A stretch of 9,236 nt of DNA from an uncultured Lachnospiraceae bacterium. GTDB lineage: Bacteria > Bacillota > Clostridia > Lachnospirales > Lachnospiraceae. A model generated the notes under the pieces. The model saw nothing but the letters and a program-made list of their open reading frames with translations. It did not search any database and was not told where the DNA came from. This document shows positions 1 to 5,955 of the stretch, in pieces. A program made the translations under genes and the position numbers. The DNA lies in NCBI GenBank assembly GCA_900313745.1, contig OMSM01000337.1, positions 1-9,236 of the forward strand, given 5' to 3'. The number at the start of each line of letters is the position of its first letter. The stretch's first letter is position 1.

Positions 1-173
1 TAGTAGGTAACGATGCCGCCGCAGTTGAAGATTGCCCCCTCGATGCCGGCTTTCTTCCAGTAATTCTTCCACACCTCCACATCGCTGCTGACCGGATCGA
101 TCTCCGTGAGATTGATCTGTGCCCAGAGATTTGTGGTCTCATACCATGGAAGACTCTTTTTGGACGACTTCAT
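1..173 (-). CDS. Glycoside-hydrolase-like TIM-barrel protein, third paralog (5' end only)
   Basis: This minus-strand gene begins with ATG at 173-171 and runs off the left edge, so only 57 codons are visible. An AAGGA ribosome binding site lies about nine bases upstream of the ATG (around 184-188, read on the minus strand). The protein starts MKSSKKSLPWYETTNLW and continues with NLTEIDP, a KKAGIEG stretch and NCGGIVTYY. This matches the start of the two large plus-strand proteins position by position: an aromatic cluster, then a (Q/N)xNL strand, an acidic helix, and the xN(A/C/V)xGI(T/V/Y)x(F/Y)(F/Y) strand that opens the TIM barrel. I therefore infer a third member of the same family, recalled as hypothetical glycosyl hydrolase 6 (GHL6). 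No signal peptide is visible, so it should be cytoplasmic. It is transcribed divergently from the plus-strand cluster and may share regulation with it. The catalytic part lies outside the window, so function is not shown. Confidence 0.72.
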   Translation of the reverse strand, partial: MKSSKKSLPWYETTNLWAQINLTEIDPVSSDVEVWKNYWKKAGIEGAIFNCGGIVTY

Positions 174-205
174 GATCAAGCTTCCTTTCTGGTTCGTGAA
201 AGCGC

Positions 206-227
206 GCAGAAAACAGGTGTTTTCCGC
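206..227. promoter_or_regulatory. Palindromic operator candidate
   Basis: The core GAAAACAGGTGTTTTC (209-224) is an inverted repeat with perfect seven-base arms around a GG centre. After one mismatched pair, GC/GC extends each arm to ten bases. It lies in the divergent spacer, 33 bases upstream of the minus-strand ATG. Such symmetry is typical of a dimeric regulator; LacI-family sites in Firmicutes often have GAAAAC/GTTTTC-like arms, though usually with a shorter CG centre. No regulator gene is in the window. The assignment rests on symmetry and position only. Confidence 0.45.
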
Positions 228-248
228 ACGGTATACCTCTACTATAAG
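220..248 (+). promoter_or_regulatory. Candidate promoter of the plus-strand cluster
   Basis: TATAAG at 243-248 is a five-of-six -10 match. It overlaps the minus-strand TATAGT, because the shared TATA reads on both strands. At 17-base spacing the -35 position is TTTTCC (220-225), a weak match that falls inside the right arm of the palindrome at 206-227. If real, one operator could control both directions. The leader to the first start codon at 461 would be about 205 bases, which is long, so a promoter nearer to 461 or 963 is also possible. Confidence 0.2.
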
Positions 249-269
249 GGGTTGCCGCTGATATGAACA
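241..269 (-). promoter_or_regulatory. Candidate promoter of the minus-strand glycosidase-like gene
   Basis: Read on the minus strand, TATAGT at 246-241 is a five-of-six match to the -10 consensus. At 17-base spacing the -35 would be TGTTCA (269-264), which matches only three of six. Transcription would start near 234, about 60 bases before the ATG, placing the palindrome at 206-227 just downstream of the start point. The poor -35 would suit a regulated promoter. This is a visual call with no other support. Confidence 0.25.
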
Positions 270-460
270 GAGCAAAACAGACAAGAGTGCGATGACTTTT
301 TGTGTTTCGGAAACAAAACCCCGGACGATATTTGGTGGGCCATGAAAAGACAGGCGGCGGCCGCCTTGGTAAGGTTAATGCGCAGGATAATGCGCTGCCG
401 GAGGAGCCTTTGCGGAAGAGAAGCGGCGGGGAATTTCCTGCGGGAAGGGAGACAGGGCAG

Positions 461-708
461 ATGGAGCGAAGACTTGTGACACGGCCCTTCGAAATCGGCC
501 AGATCATCGGCATCGGCCGGAACTACCGGAGGGAGGACTTAAGGCCGGAGGACTATCCCGCCGTACCGAAGATTTTCTTAAATCCGGGCGGAGCGTCATA
601 CGCACGGGGGAAGCGATCGTCATCACCCCCGCGAACGGCCGGGCCCCGGATTACGATGTGATCGCCGAGCCGGAGCTGGGCGTATATCTCGCCCGGGGCG
701 GGAGGAAC
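461..708 (+). pseudogene. FAH-family hydrolase, N-terminal fragment with a frameshift
   Basis: An ATG at 461, preceded by GGGAG, opens a frame reading MERRLVTRPFEIG, IIGIGRNYR and VPKIFLNPGGAS. These are the signature N-terminal strands of the fumarylacetoacetate hydrolase (FAH) fold: the IGRNY loop and the P(K/V)IF(L)xP strand. Between about 577 and 600 the coding frame moves by -1. In the new frame the family pattern continues as VIRTGEAIVITP, then DYDVIAEPELGVYLARGG, the metal-site strand in which FAH enzymes carry their acidic ligands. The lost base, or a two-base gain, breaks the gene; in the original frame translation stops at 659-661. The fragment ends just before the place where FAH proteins continue with a G-Y-T-x-G-N-D segment, so more than half of the catalytic domain is absent. 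FAH-family enzymes include acylpyruvases, oxaloacetate decarboxylases and sugar-acid dehydratases; which this was cannot be said. A sequencing error could explain the frameshift but not the missing C-terminal domain. Confidence 0.7.
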
Positions 709-927
709 ATCGGGATCGCGGTCAATCCGAGGCGGCGCGATCTGATAGAGCGCCTTAAGGCGGCGGGAACGGCTCTCCCCGTCGTTCCGATCGAAGAACT
801 GCGGCAGATGGGCGAAAGCCTGGGGGCCTCAGAGGAGACAGGACCCTTCGGGGACCGCGTTGTCCTGGTGGTGGAGCACCGGGATGGCACGGTGCTGGAC
901 GTGGTAAGACAGAAGAAATCAAACTGA
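709..927 (+). pseudogene. citF: Citrate lyase alpha chain (CitF), C-terminal fragment
   Basis: From about 709 the reading frame encodes GIAVNPRRRDLIERLKAAG, then PVVPIEEL and FGDRVVLVVEHRDGTVLDVVRQ before TGA at 925-927. This closely follows the C-terminal 70 or so residues of citrate lyase alpha subunits as I remember them (GIAVNPxRxDL, then IEELQ, then F-x-DRVVAVVxYRDGTVIDVxRQVK). CitF is about 500 residues long and transfers CoA between citrate and the acyl carrier subunit; here only its tail remains, without the active-site regions. The fragment is fused in frame to the FAH-like segment, with the join around 705-715. It has no start codon or ribosome binding site of its own. The simplest reading is a deletion that joined the 5' part of an FAH gene to the 3' part of citF, leaving a scar. 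The arrangement hints that a citrate lyase cluster once stood here. Expression as a short chimera would additionally need the frameshift to be an artefact. Confidence 0.75.
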
Positions 928-962
928 AACCGGCATGGCCGGACGGCAGGAGAGGATGAAAG

Positions 963-2918
963 ATGGCCTGGTGGCTTAAGAATAATCTGAGGATGATACA
1001 GAACAATCTCCGCGATATCGACGCGGAGCTGATCGATCCGGACCGCTACGTGGAGTGGCTTAAGGAATTCGGCGCGAACACCGTGCAGATCAACGCAGCC
1101 GGGATTACCTCCTTCTTCCCCACCAAGCTGGACTGCCAGATAAGGAGCCCGTACTTAAGGGACGACTTCCTCGGCCGGATCATCGCGCGGTGCAGGGAGA
1201 ACGGCATCCGGGTGATCGCCCGCTTCGACTTCAGCAAGACGGGGGAGGAGCTGTACCGGAAGCATCCGGAGTGGTACGTCGTGACACCCGAGGGACGGCC
1301 CGTCGTCTCCGGCGGCACCTATGCCACCTGCGTCAACAGCGAATACCAGCGCAGACGCAGCCTGGACATTATCCGGGAGGTTCTTGAGCGCTACCCTGTG
1401 GACGGGATTTTCTTTAACTGGTTCGGCTATGTGAACAGGGATTACGAGGGAAACGAGTTCGGCATCTGCCAGTGCGGAAGCTGCAGGCAGCGCTTTAAGG
1501 AGATGTACGGCATGGAGCTGCCGGCGAAGCCGGACCCGAATGACCCGGCGTACCGGAAGTATCCGGAGTTCAAGGAGCGGACCGTCAACGGCAACCTGGA
1601 CGACATCCGCCGGCTTGTGCGGAGCATCAGCCCGGACATCGCGGTCAGCACCTACGCGATCCACAATGTGGATATCGTGCGGAACGAGTCCAATTCCGCC
1701 CTGGACAGGCCGCTTCCCTTCTGGCTCTACCAGAGCAGCGACAACGTCGCACCTTTTGCGGCGGGGTATGACGACAAGATCACCTCCAACGTCGCGATCA
1801 ACGCCGTGGAGATGCCTTACCGGTACATGGGCGTATCGGAGGAGCTGACGGCGCTCCGCCTGTATGAGAACATTGCGGCGGGAAGCGGGCTGGACTGGTG
1901 CATAAACGGCGGCTTCGACACCTATCCGGACCGGAAAAACTTCCCCGCGGTGCGGAAGGTCTTTAAGCATCATGAGCGGTATGAGCAGTACTACGGGCAT
2001 CTTGAGCAGGAGTCCCGCGTGCTGCTGGTGAAGGGAGACGGGCCGGAGTACAGGGGCATCTTCCGGATGCTCAAGGAGGAGCACATCCCGTTTACCGTAC
2101 TCTTTGCCGGAGACCTGGAGCGGTTTGCCGGAAGTTTTTACCGCTATGATTTCATTATTCTGCCGGGCCTGGGGGAGATCCCGGACAAGACGGCGGACGC
2201 CCTTAAGGAGACGACGGCCTGTGTGATCGGCACCGGCCTTGCGCTGGAGAAACACCCGGAGCTTGTAAAGAAGATCTTCGGAGCGGAAACGGGAAAGCGG
2301 GAGGAGTACGTGAGGGCGACCTATTTGCAGGCGAAGCCGGCGGAGGTGTTCGCGGACTTCGAAAGGACGGATCAGCGCTGGATTTTCCTCGCGGAGCCGT
2401 ACCGGCATCTCCTGCCCTCGGAGGGCACCGGGACACTGCTCCCGCTGGTGAGGCGGGCGCCCTTCGGTCCCCCTGAAAAGGCGTTCGGGAACGAGGAGAC
2501 CTGCGAGGGCCTGGTCTCCGTGAGGAACGGGAAGGTGTACTTCGGCTTCATGCCCGGGACCAACTACTGGAAATACGGCTACGGCGAGTTCCGCAGGCTG
2601 TTCCTGGACGTGATGGCCTCCGTGAGGGAAATCCGCAGGAGCTATGAGACGGACGCACCGGAGATGGTGGAGATCTTTCTTAACCGGAACGGGGAGAATA
2701 CATGGCTGCTGCAGCTTATTAACCTCACCGGGTTTAACGGCATGACGTTTTTCGCTCCGCTGGAGATTCCGGCCATCCATATCCGGTTCAATGAGTTTAC
2801 GCCGGCGAGAGTTTTGTCGTTAACGGAGGAGGGGCCGGAGGAGGTGTCCGCAGGCGGGGAGCTGACCGTCTCCTTTGCGAGAGGGGAGCTCTACCGCTCG
2901 TATCTGATTGAGGTGTAG
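963..2918 (+). CDS. Cytosolic glycoside-hydrolase-like TIM-barrel protein (GHL6-type), paralog 1
   Basis: This 651-residue protein has a strong AGGAGAGG site seven bases before the ATG. Residues 10-340 look like a TIM barrel: an opening strand VQINAAGITSFFP (41-53), GIRVIARFDFS (81-91), the HPEW motif (101-104), VDGIFFNWFGY (146-156), and a C-x-C-x2-C group (C169, C171, C174) followed by RFKEMYG. Residues 350-560 form a second alpha/beta domain (RVLLVKGDG; YDFIILPGLGEIP; CVIGTGLAL) like the Rossmann-type trimerisation domain of family-42 beta-galactosidases. The last 90 residues are a beta domain. This layout fits the family I recall as hypothetical glycosyl hydrolase 6; the substrate is not known. 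Catalytic acids cannot be assigned with certainty; D147, E283 and D311 are candidates. No signal peptide or membrane segment is seen, so it acts in the cytoplasm, presumably on imported glycosides. It lies 36 bases upstream of its paralog and should share a transcript with it. Confidence 0.75.
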   Translation: MAWWLKNNLRMIQNNLRDIDAELIDPDRYVEWLKEFGANTVQINAAGITSFFPTKLDCQIRSPYLRDDFLGRIIARCRENGIRVIARFDFSKTGEELYRKHPEWYVVTPEGRPVVSGGTYATCVNSEYQRRRSLDIIREVLERYPVDGIFFNWFGYVNRDYEGNEFGICQCGSCRQRFKEMYGMELPAKPDPNDPAYRKYPEFKERTVNGNLDDIRRLVRSISPDIAVSTYAIHNVDIVRNESNSALDRPLPFWLYQSSDNVAPFAAGYDDKITSNVAINAVEMPYRYMGVSEELTALRLYENIAAGSGLDWCINGGFDTYPDRKNFPAVRKVFKHHERYEQYYGHLEQESRVLLVKGDGPEYRGIFRMLKEEHIPFTVLFAGDLERFAGSFYRYDFIILPGLGEIPDKTADALKETTACVIGTGLALEKHPELVKKIFGAETGKREEYVRATYLQAKPAEVFADFERTDQRWIFLAEPYRHLLPSEGTGTLLPLVRRAPFGPPEKAFGNEETCEGLVSVRNGKVYFGFMPGTNYWKYGYGEFRRLFLDVMASVREIRRSYETDAPEMVEIFLNRNGENTWLLQLINLTGFNGMTFFAPLEIPAIHIRFNEFTPARVLSLTEEGPEEVSAGGELTVSFARGELYRSYLIEV

Positions 2919-2954
2919 CTGGGAAACCGGGCAAAGACACCGGGGAGGAACAGG

Positions 2955-5054
2955 ATGGACAGCAGGAAATGGTGGCAGGCCCCGATGCGGGTGATACAGT
3001 ACAATCTTCAGGTTAAGGACACCCCCGGGATGGATGCGGAGCGGATTGCCCGTGAGACTGAGGAGCTTGGCTGCAATGCGGTTGTGATGAATGTGGGCGG
3101 CATCTATGCGTGGTATCCGTCGAAAATCCGCTATCATCACATAAATGAGTACCTGCCGGAAGGCCGGGACCTTCTGGAGGAGCTGACACAGGCCTTTCAC
3201 CGGCGGGGCATTCGCTTCATCGCTCGGTTTGATTTCAGCATCGCGGAGGATACGGTCTATCTGGAGCATCCCGAGTGGTTCGCCAGAGGAGCGGACCGGC
3301 AGCCTTTCTTCCAGGGGGAGAAGCGGATGGGCAGCTGGTCGCTGTTCCTGACTACGTGCGCCTACGGGGGATACCGCAATGGGGAGGTCGCCGTCCCGGT
3401 CCTCAGGGAGGCACTCTCCCGGTATGATATCGACGGTGTGTTCCTGAACGCCCCGCAGGCAGCGGTCTGCTTCTGCGAGAAGTGCCGGGCAAAGTATGAG
3501 GAGAGGTACGGTGTAGCGATGCCGGAGAGCGCACCGGAGTTTGCCCAGGACTGGCTTTCCATGGCGACGAAGGACAACATCGCGAACCTTAACCGGGCGA
3601 TCAAGGAGACGGACCCGGAGATTCCTCTCATTCTCTACTATCAGCCCTTTGCCCATTTCTCCGGAGGGCACTCTCCGAAGCGCTTCGACCGGGATTCCAT
3701 CTATGACCGCTACGCCACTGCGGATCTGATCTGTACGGAGTCGCAGGACATCCTGTCCCGCGGGGTGAACGCCATACCCGGCACATCGCACACCGTTCTC
3801 GCTATGAAGGCCGGGCAGCGGGACGACGAGGCATTGAGACCTTTCGGAATCATTCATTCGTGCCCCGGCATGGACTGGCGCCACGTCGGGCTGCCCGAAG
3901 CGGAGTATCTTCCGTGGATGGCACAGGTGCCGGCCGGCGGCGCCGTGCTCTGGCACTCGGTGACGGGCTATCCGGACAGCATCCTGGACAAGAGGGTGCT
4001 TAAAGCCTGCGGCCGGATCAATCACATGATTGAGAAGACCGAGAAGTCCATGGACGGGGCGAAGAGCTGCTCAGACGTGCTGCTCGCCTGGAACTCCGAC
4101 CCGGCATCGATCAGCATGGGAGATGGTCTTGTGAAGAACCAGATCACCTTTGACCTGCTCCAGGACTACTCCGTGGATATTGAGAGAATGCGCCGCTTCC
4201 GGGCAGTTGTCGTCCCGGACGGCCTGCTTGGCCATACAGGACTTGCGGAGGCGCTCGCACAATATGTGCGGGAGGGCGGAAACGCCCTCATCGAGTGCAG
4301 TGATCCCCGGGCAGCCGCGGCGAACAGGGAACTGCTGGGCGTGCGGGAGGAAGATGTGAGGGGCAGCGAATACCTGGCGGCAGCATATTACCGGATCGAG
4401 GAGGCGGACGCCTTAGGGAAAGGATTCGAGGACACAGACAAGCTGGCCTTCCGGGGGAATATGGTGTACGTGAAGCCGGAGGAGGGCACAAAGGTACCTG
4501 CGACCCTGGTCCCGCCCTTTGCGCCGCCGGAGGCAGTGGGCAGGCCGCCGGAGCGGGCGTCGATCCCCGTGCCGCACACGGAGATCCCGCTGACTCTTGT
4601 ACACACATACGGTGCGGGAAAAGTCGTCTTCCTGCCCTTTGCGCTGAGTGCACTCCTCAGGGAATACCGGCTCGCCGACCACTTTGCCCTGCTGCACAAT
4701 CTGGTGGAGCTCGTGCTGCCGGAGAGGAGGGTATCCGTGGACGCCCCATCCACGGTGCATGTGACCGTGTTCTCAAGGGAGGACCGGATTCTGGTGCACC
4801 TGGTCAACGAGACGGGTGAGCGCCCGCTCAGAGAGACGATCCCTGTGGGCGGCATCACCGCGAGAATCCGGGTGCCGGAGGGAAGAAGGGTTCGCTCTGT
4901 GCGGGAGGCGATACGGGGACAGGAGGCCGACTGGACGGAGGACGGAGGAGTTTTGACGGTCCGGATCGCCCGGCTCGACGTGTGGGAGATGATTGACGCG
5001 GAGCTTTACGGAAAGCCCGGAAGCACGGGTTATGTACAGAAAGGAGCAGAATGA
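2955..5054 (+). CDS. Cytosolic glycoside-hydrolase-like TIM-barrel protein (GHL6-type), paralog 2
   Basis: GGAGG lies six bases before the ATG. The 699-residue product repeats the landmarks of its upstream neighbour in order: RVIQYNLQ (12-19), NVGGIYAWYP (46-55), GIRFIARFDFS (85-95), HPEW (105-108), IDGVFLN (159-165), C-x-C-x2-C (C172, C174, C177) and EERYG. Residues 370-590 form the second alpha/beta domain, here better preserved than in paralog 1 (RAVVVPDGLLG; YVREGGNALIECSD; YGAGKVVFLPF), as in proteins with a beta-galactosidase-trimerisation-like fold. Residues 595-685 are a C-terminal beta domain. The later barrel strands differ clearly from paralog 1 (CPGMDWRH and LWHSVTGYPDS here against LDWCINGGFDTYPD there), suggesting a different substrate or a hetero-oligomer rather than simple redundancy. 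There is no signal peptide. The stop codon overlaps the next start as ATGA, so translation is probably coupled to the isomerase. Glycosidase activity is inferred from fold only. Confidence 0.75.
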   Translation: MDSRKWWQAPMRVIQYNLQVKDTPGMDAERIARETEELGCNAVVMNVGGIYAWYPSKIRYHHINEYLPEGRDLLEELTQAFHRRGIRFIARFDFSIAEDTVYLEHPEWFARGADRQPFFQGEKRMGSWSLFLTTCAYGGYRNGEVAVPVLREALSRYDIDGVFLNAPQAAVCFCEKCRAKYEERYGVAMPESAPEFAQDWLSMATKDNIANLNRAIKETDPEIPLILYYQPFAHFSGGHSPKRFDRDSIYDRYATADLICTESQDILSRGVNAIPGTSHTVLAMKAGQRDDEALRPFGIIHSCPGMDWRHVGLPEAEYLPWMAQVPAGGAVLWHSVTGYPDSILDKRVLKACGRINHMIEKTEKSMDGAKSCSDVLLAWNSDPASISMGDGLVKNQITFDLLQDYSVDIERMRRFRAVVVPDGLLGHTGLAEALAQYVREGGNALIECSDPRAAAANRELLGVREEDVRGSEYLAAAYYRIEEADALGKGFEDTDKLAFRGNMVYVKPEEGTKVPATLVPPFAPPEAVGRPPERASIPVPHTEIPLTLVHTYGAGKVVFLPFALSALLREYRLADHFALLHNLVELVLPERRVSVDAPSTVHVTVFSREDRILVHLVNETGERPLRETIPVGGITARIRVPEGRRVRSVREAIRGQEADWTEDGGVLTVRIARLDVWEMIDAELYGKPGSTGYVQKGAE

Positions 5055-5953
5055 GAGAACCGATCCAGAAATATTTTCAGGTAGGCACAATCCAGTGGAT
5101 GACGCATCCCGCGCGGTGCATGTCCCTTACGGACTCAGTGAGAGCCATCTGCTGCGATGAGTATTTCGGGGCGCTGGAAATCACGCACATCGAGGACCGC
5201 GAGGAGCGGGACAAAGTCCGCAGCATGCTGGAGCAGAGCCACATGAAGGTCTGTTACGGCGCGCAGCCCCGGCTGCTCGGGCCAAAACTCAACCCGAACG
5301 ACATGGACGAGGCGGGGCGGAAGAAGGCGGAAGCGGTGCTCATCGACTCCGTGGACGAGGCGGAGTATATGGGCGCTTCCGGCATCGCATTCCTTGCCGG
5401 GAAGTGGAGTCCCGAGACGAAGGAAGAGCAGTACGGCCGGCTCCTTAAGACGACGAGGGCGGTATGTGATTATGCGTCGGGCAAGGGAATGAACGTGGAG
5501 CTCGAGGTCTTCGACTACGACGTGGATAAGGCAGCCCTCATCGGACCTGCGCCTCTGGCAGCGCGCTTTGCGGCCGACATGAATATAACGAACAATAATT
5601 TCGGTCTCCTGGTGGATCTCTCCCACATGCCGATCACCCACGAAAAGATTGAGTTTGTGATCCGGACCTGCCGCCCGTATATCACGCATCTGCATCTGGG
5701 CAACGCCGTCGCGGCAAAAGGCGCGGAGGGGTACGGGGATCTGCACCAGCGGTTCGGCTATCCGAATTCCGCGAACGATACGCCGGAGCTCCTGGAATAC
5801 TTCCGCGTGCTGAAAGCGGAGGGGTTCTTCAACAGGGAGCATCCGATGGTGCTGTCCATGGAAGTCACTCCGACGGCCGCAGAGGATGCGGGAATTATAC
5901 TGGCTAACACCAAGAGAGTGATCAACCGCGCATGGGCGCTGCTGGAGGACTGA
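5051..5953 (+). CDS. Sugar isomerase/epimerase-like TIM-barrel protein (xylose isomerase-like, AP endonuclease 2 family)
   Basis: The 300-residue protein starts in the ATGA overlap with the preceding gene, with AAAGGAG four bases upstream. Its layout is that of the xylose-isomerase-like TIM barrel. Candidate metal ligands occur at the expected strand ends: E152 in VELEVFD, D189 and H192 in LLVDLSHMP, H215 in THLHLGN, D230 and H232 in YGDLHQRFG, and E271 in LSMEVTP. The family includes hydroxypyruvate isomerase, tagatose/psicose 3-epimerases, inosose dehydratase and C-glycoside-cleaving subunits, all using a divalent metal and moving a proton or C=O group on a small polyol or sugar. At 300 residues it is longer than Hyi (about 258), and its C-terminal half does not look like Hyi, so I leave the reaction open. 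Its position between glycosidase-like genes and C3-acid dehydrogenases suggests it acts on a released sugar or on a C3 keto acid. It is soluble, without a signal peptide. Confidence 0.75.
   Translation: MREPIQKYFQVGTIQWMTHPARCMSLTDSVRAICCDEYFGALEITHIEDREERDKVRSMLEQSHMKVCYGAQPRLLGPKLNPNDMDEAGRKKAEAVLIDSVDEAEYMGASGIAFLAGKWSPETKEEQYGRLLKTTRAVCDYASGKGMNVELEVFDYDVDKAALIGPAPLAARFAADMNITNNNFGLLVDLSHMPITHEKIEFVIRTCRPYITHLHLGNAVAAKGAEGYGDLHQRFGYPNSANDTPELLEYFRVLKAEGFFNREHPMVLSMEVTPTAAEDAGIILANTKRVINRAWALLED
5944..5948 (+). promoter_or_regulatory. Ribosome binding site deciding the start at 5956
   Basis: GGAGG inside the last codons of the isomerase gene lies seven bases before ATG at 5956. That ATG gives a protein beginning MRIVVLDG, where D-2-hydroxyacid dehydrogenases normally begin. 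The in-frame ATG at 5932 would add eight residues (MGAAGGLS), would start upstream of this site and would overlap the isomerase more deeply, so 5956 is preferred. Confidence 0.75.
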
Positions 5954-5955
5954 GC

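Larger units (their letters stand above)
174..460. other. Divergent intergenic spacer
   Basis: This spacer separates the minus-strand glycosidase-like gene from the plus-strand FAH/CitF remnant. It is more A/T-rich at 205-330 than the flanking coding DNA. It contains a near-perfect palindrome (206-227), overlapping candidate -10 elements for both strands (241-248) and a second weaker palindrome (297-318). An open frame runs from about 302 into the FAH remnant, but its translation before the ATG at 461 resembles nothing I recognise and has no good ribosome binding site. I see no RNA gene or riboswitch here. Confidence 0.6.

Noticed and set aside
302..460. N-terminal extension of the FAH remnant from a GTG at 302
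   Set aside because: The translated stretch has no family similarity and no ribosome binding site; the FAH pattern begins right after the ATG at 461.
574..600. Programmed -1 ribosomal frameshift in the FAH remnant
   Set aside because: No X-XXY-YYZ slippery heptamer in the right phase is present where the frames change, and the product would still be a chimera lacking most of both enzymes. Decay or an indel is simpler.
1467..1490. C-x-C-x2-C as an iron-sulfur cluster motif
   Set aside because: Only three cysteines are clustered, there is no radical-SAM or ferredoxin context, and the motif sits in a loop of a glycosidase-like barrel, so a structural role is more likely.
1155..2780. Long open frame on the minus strand (541 codons) opposite the first glycosidase-like gene
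   Set aside because: Its translation is rich in Arg, Pro, His and Leu without recognisable motifs, and it lies opposite a gene with clear family landmarks and a good ribosome binding site. It is a shadow frame caused by high GC.
2820..4025. Long open frame on the minus strand (401 codons) opposite the second glycosidase-like gene
   Set aside because: Same reasons: low-information composition, no ribosome binding site, and fully overlapped by a supported gene.
5932..5955. Earlier in-frame ATG for the first D-2-hydroxyacid dehydrogenase
   Set aside because: It adds MGAAGGLS, lacks its own ribosome binding site and precedes the GGAGG at 5944-5948. The family starts at the strand beginning MRIVVLD.
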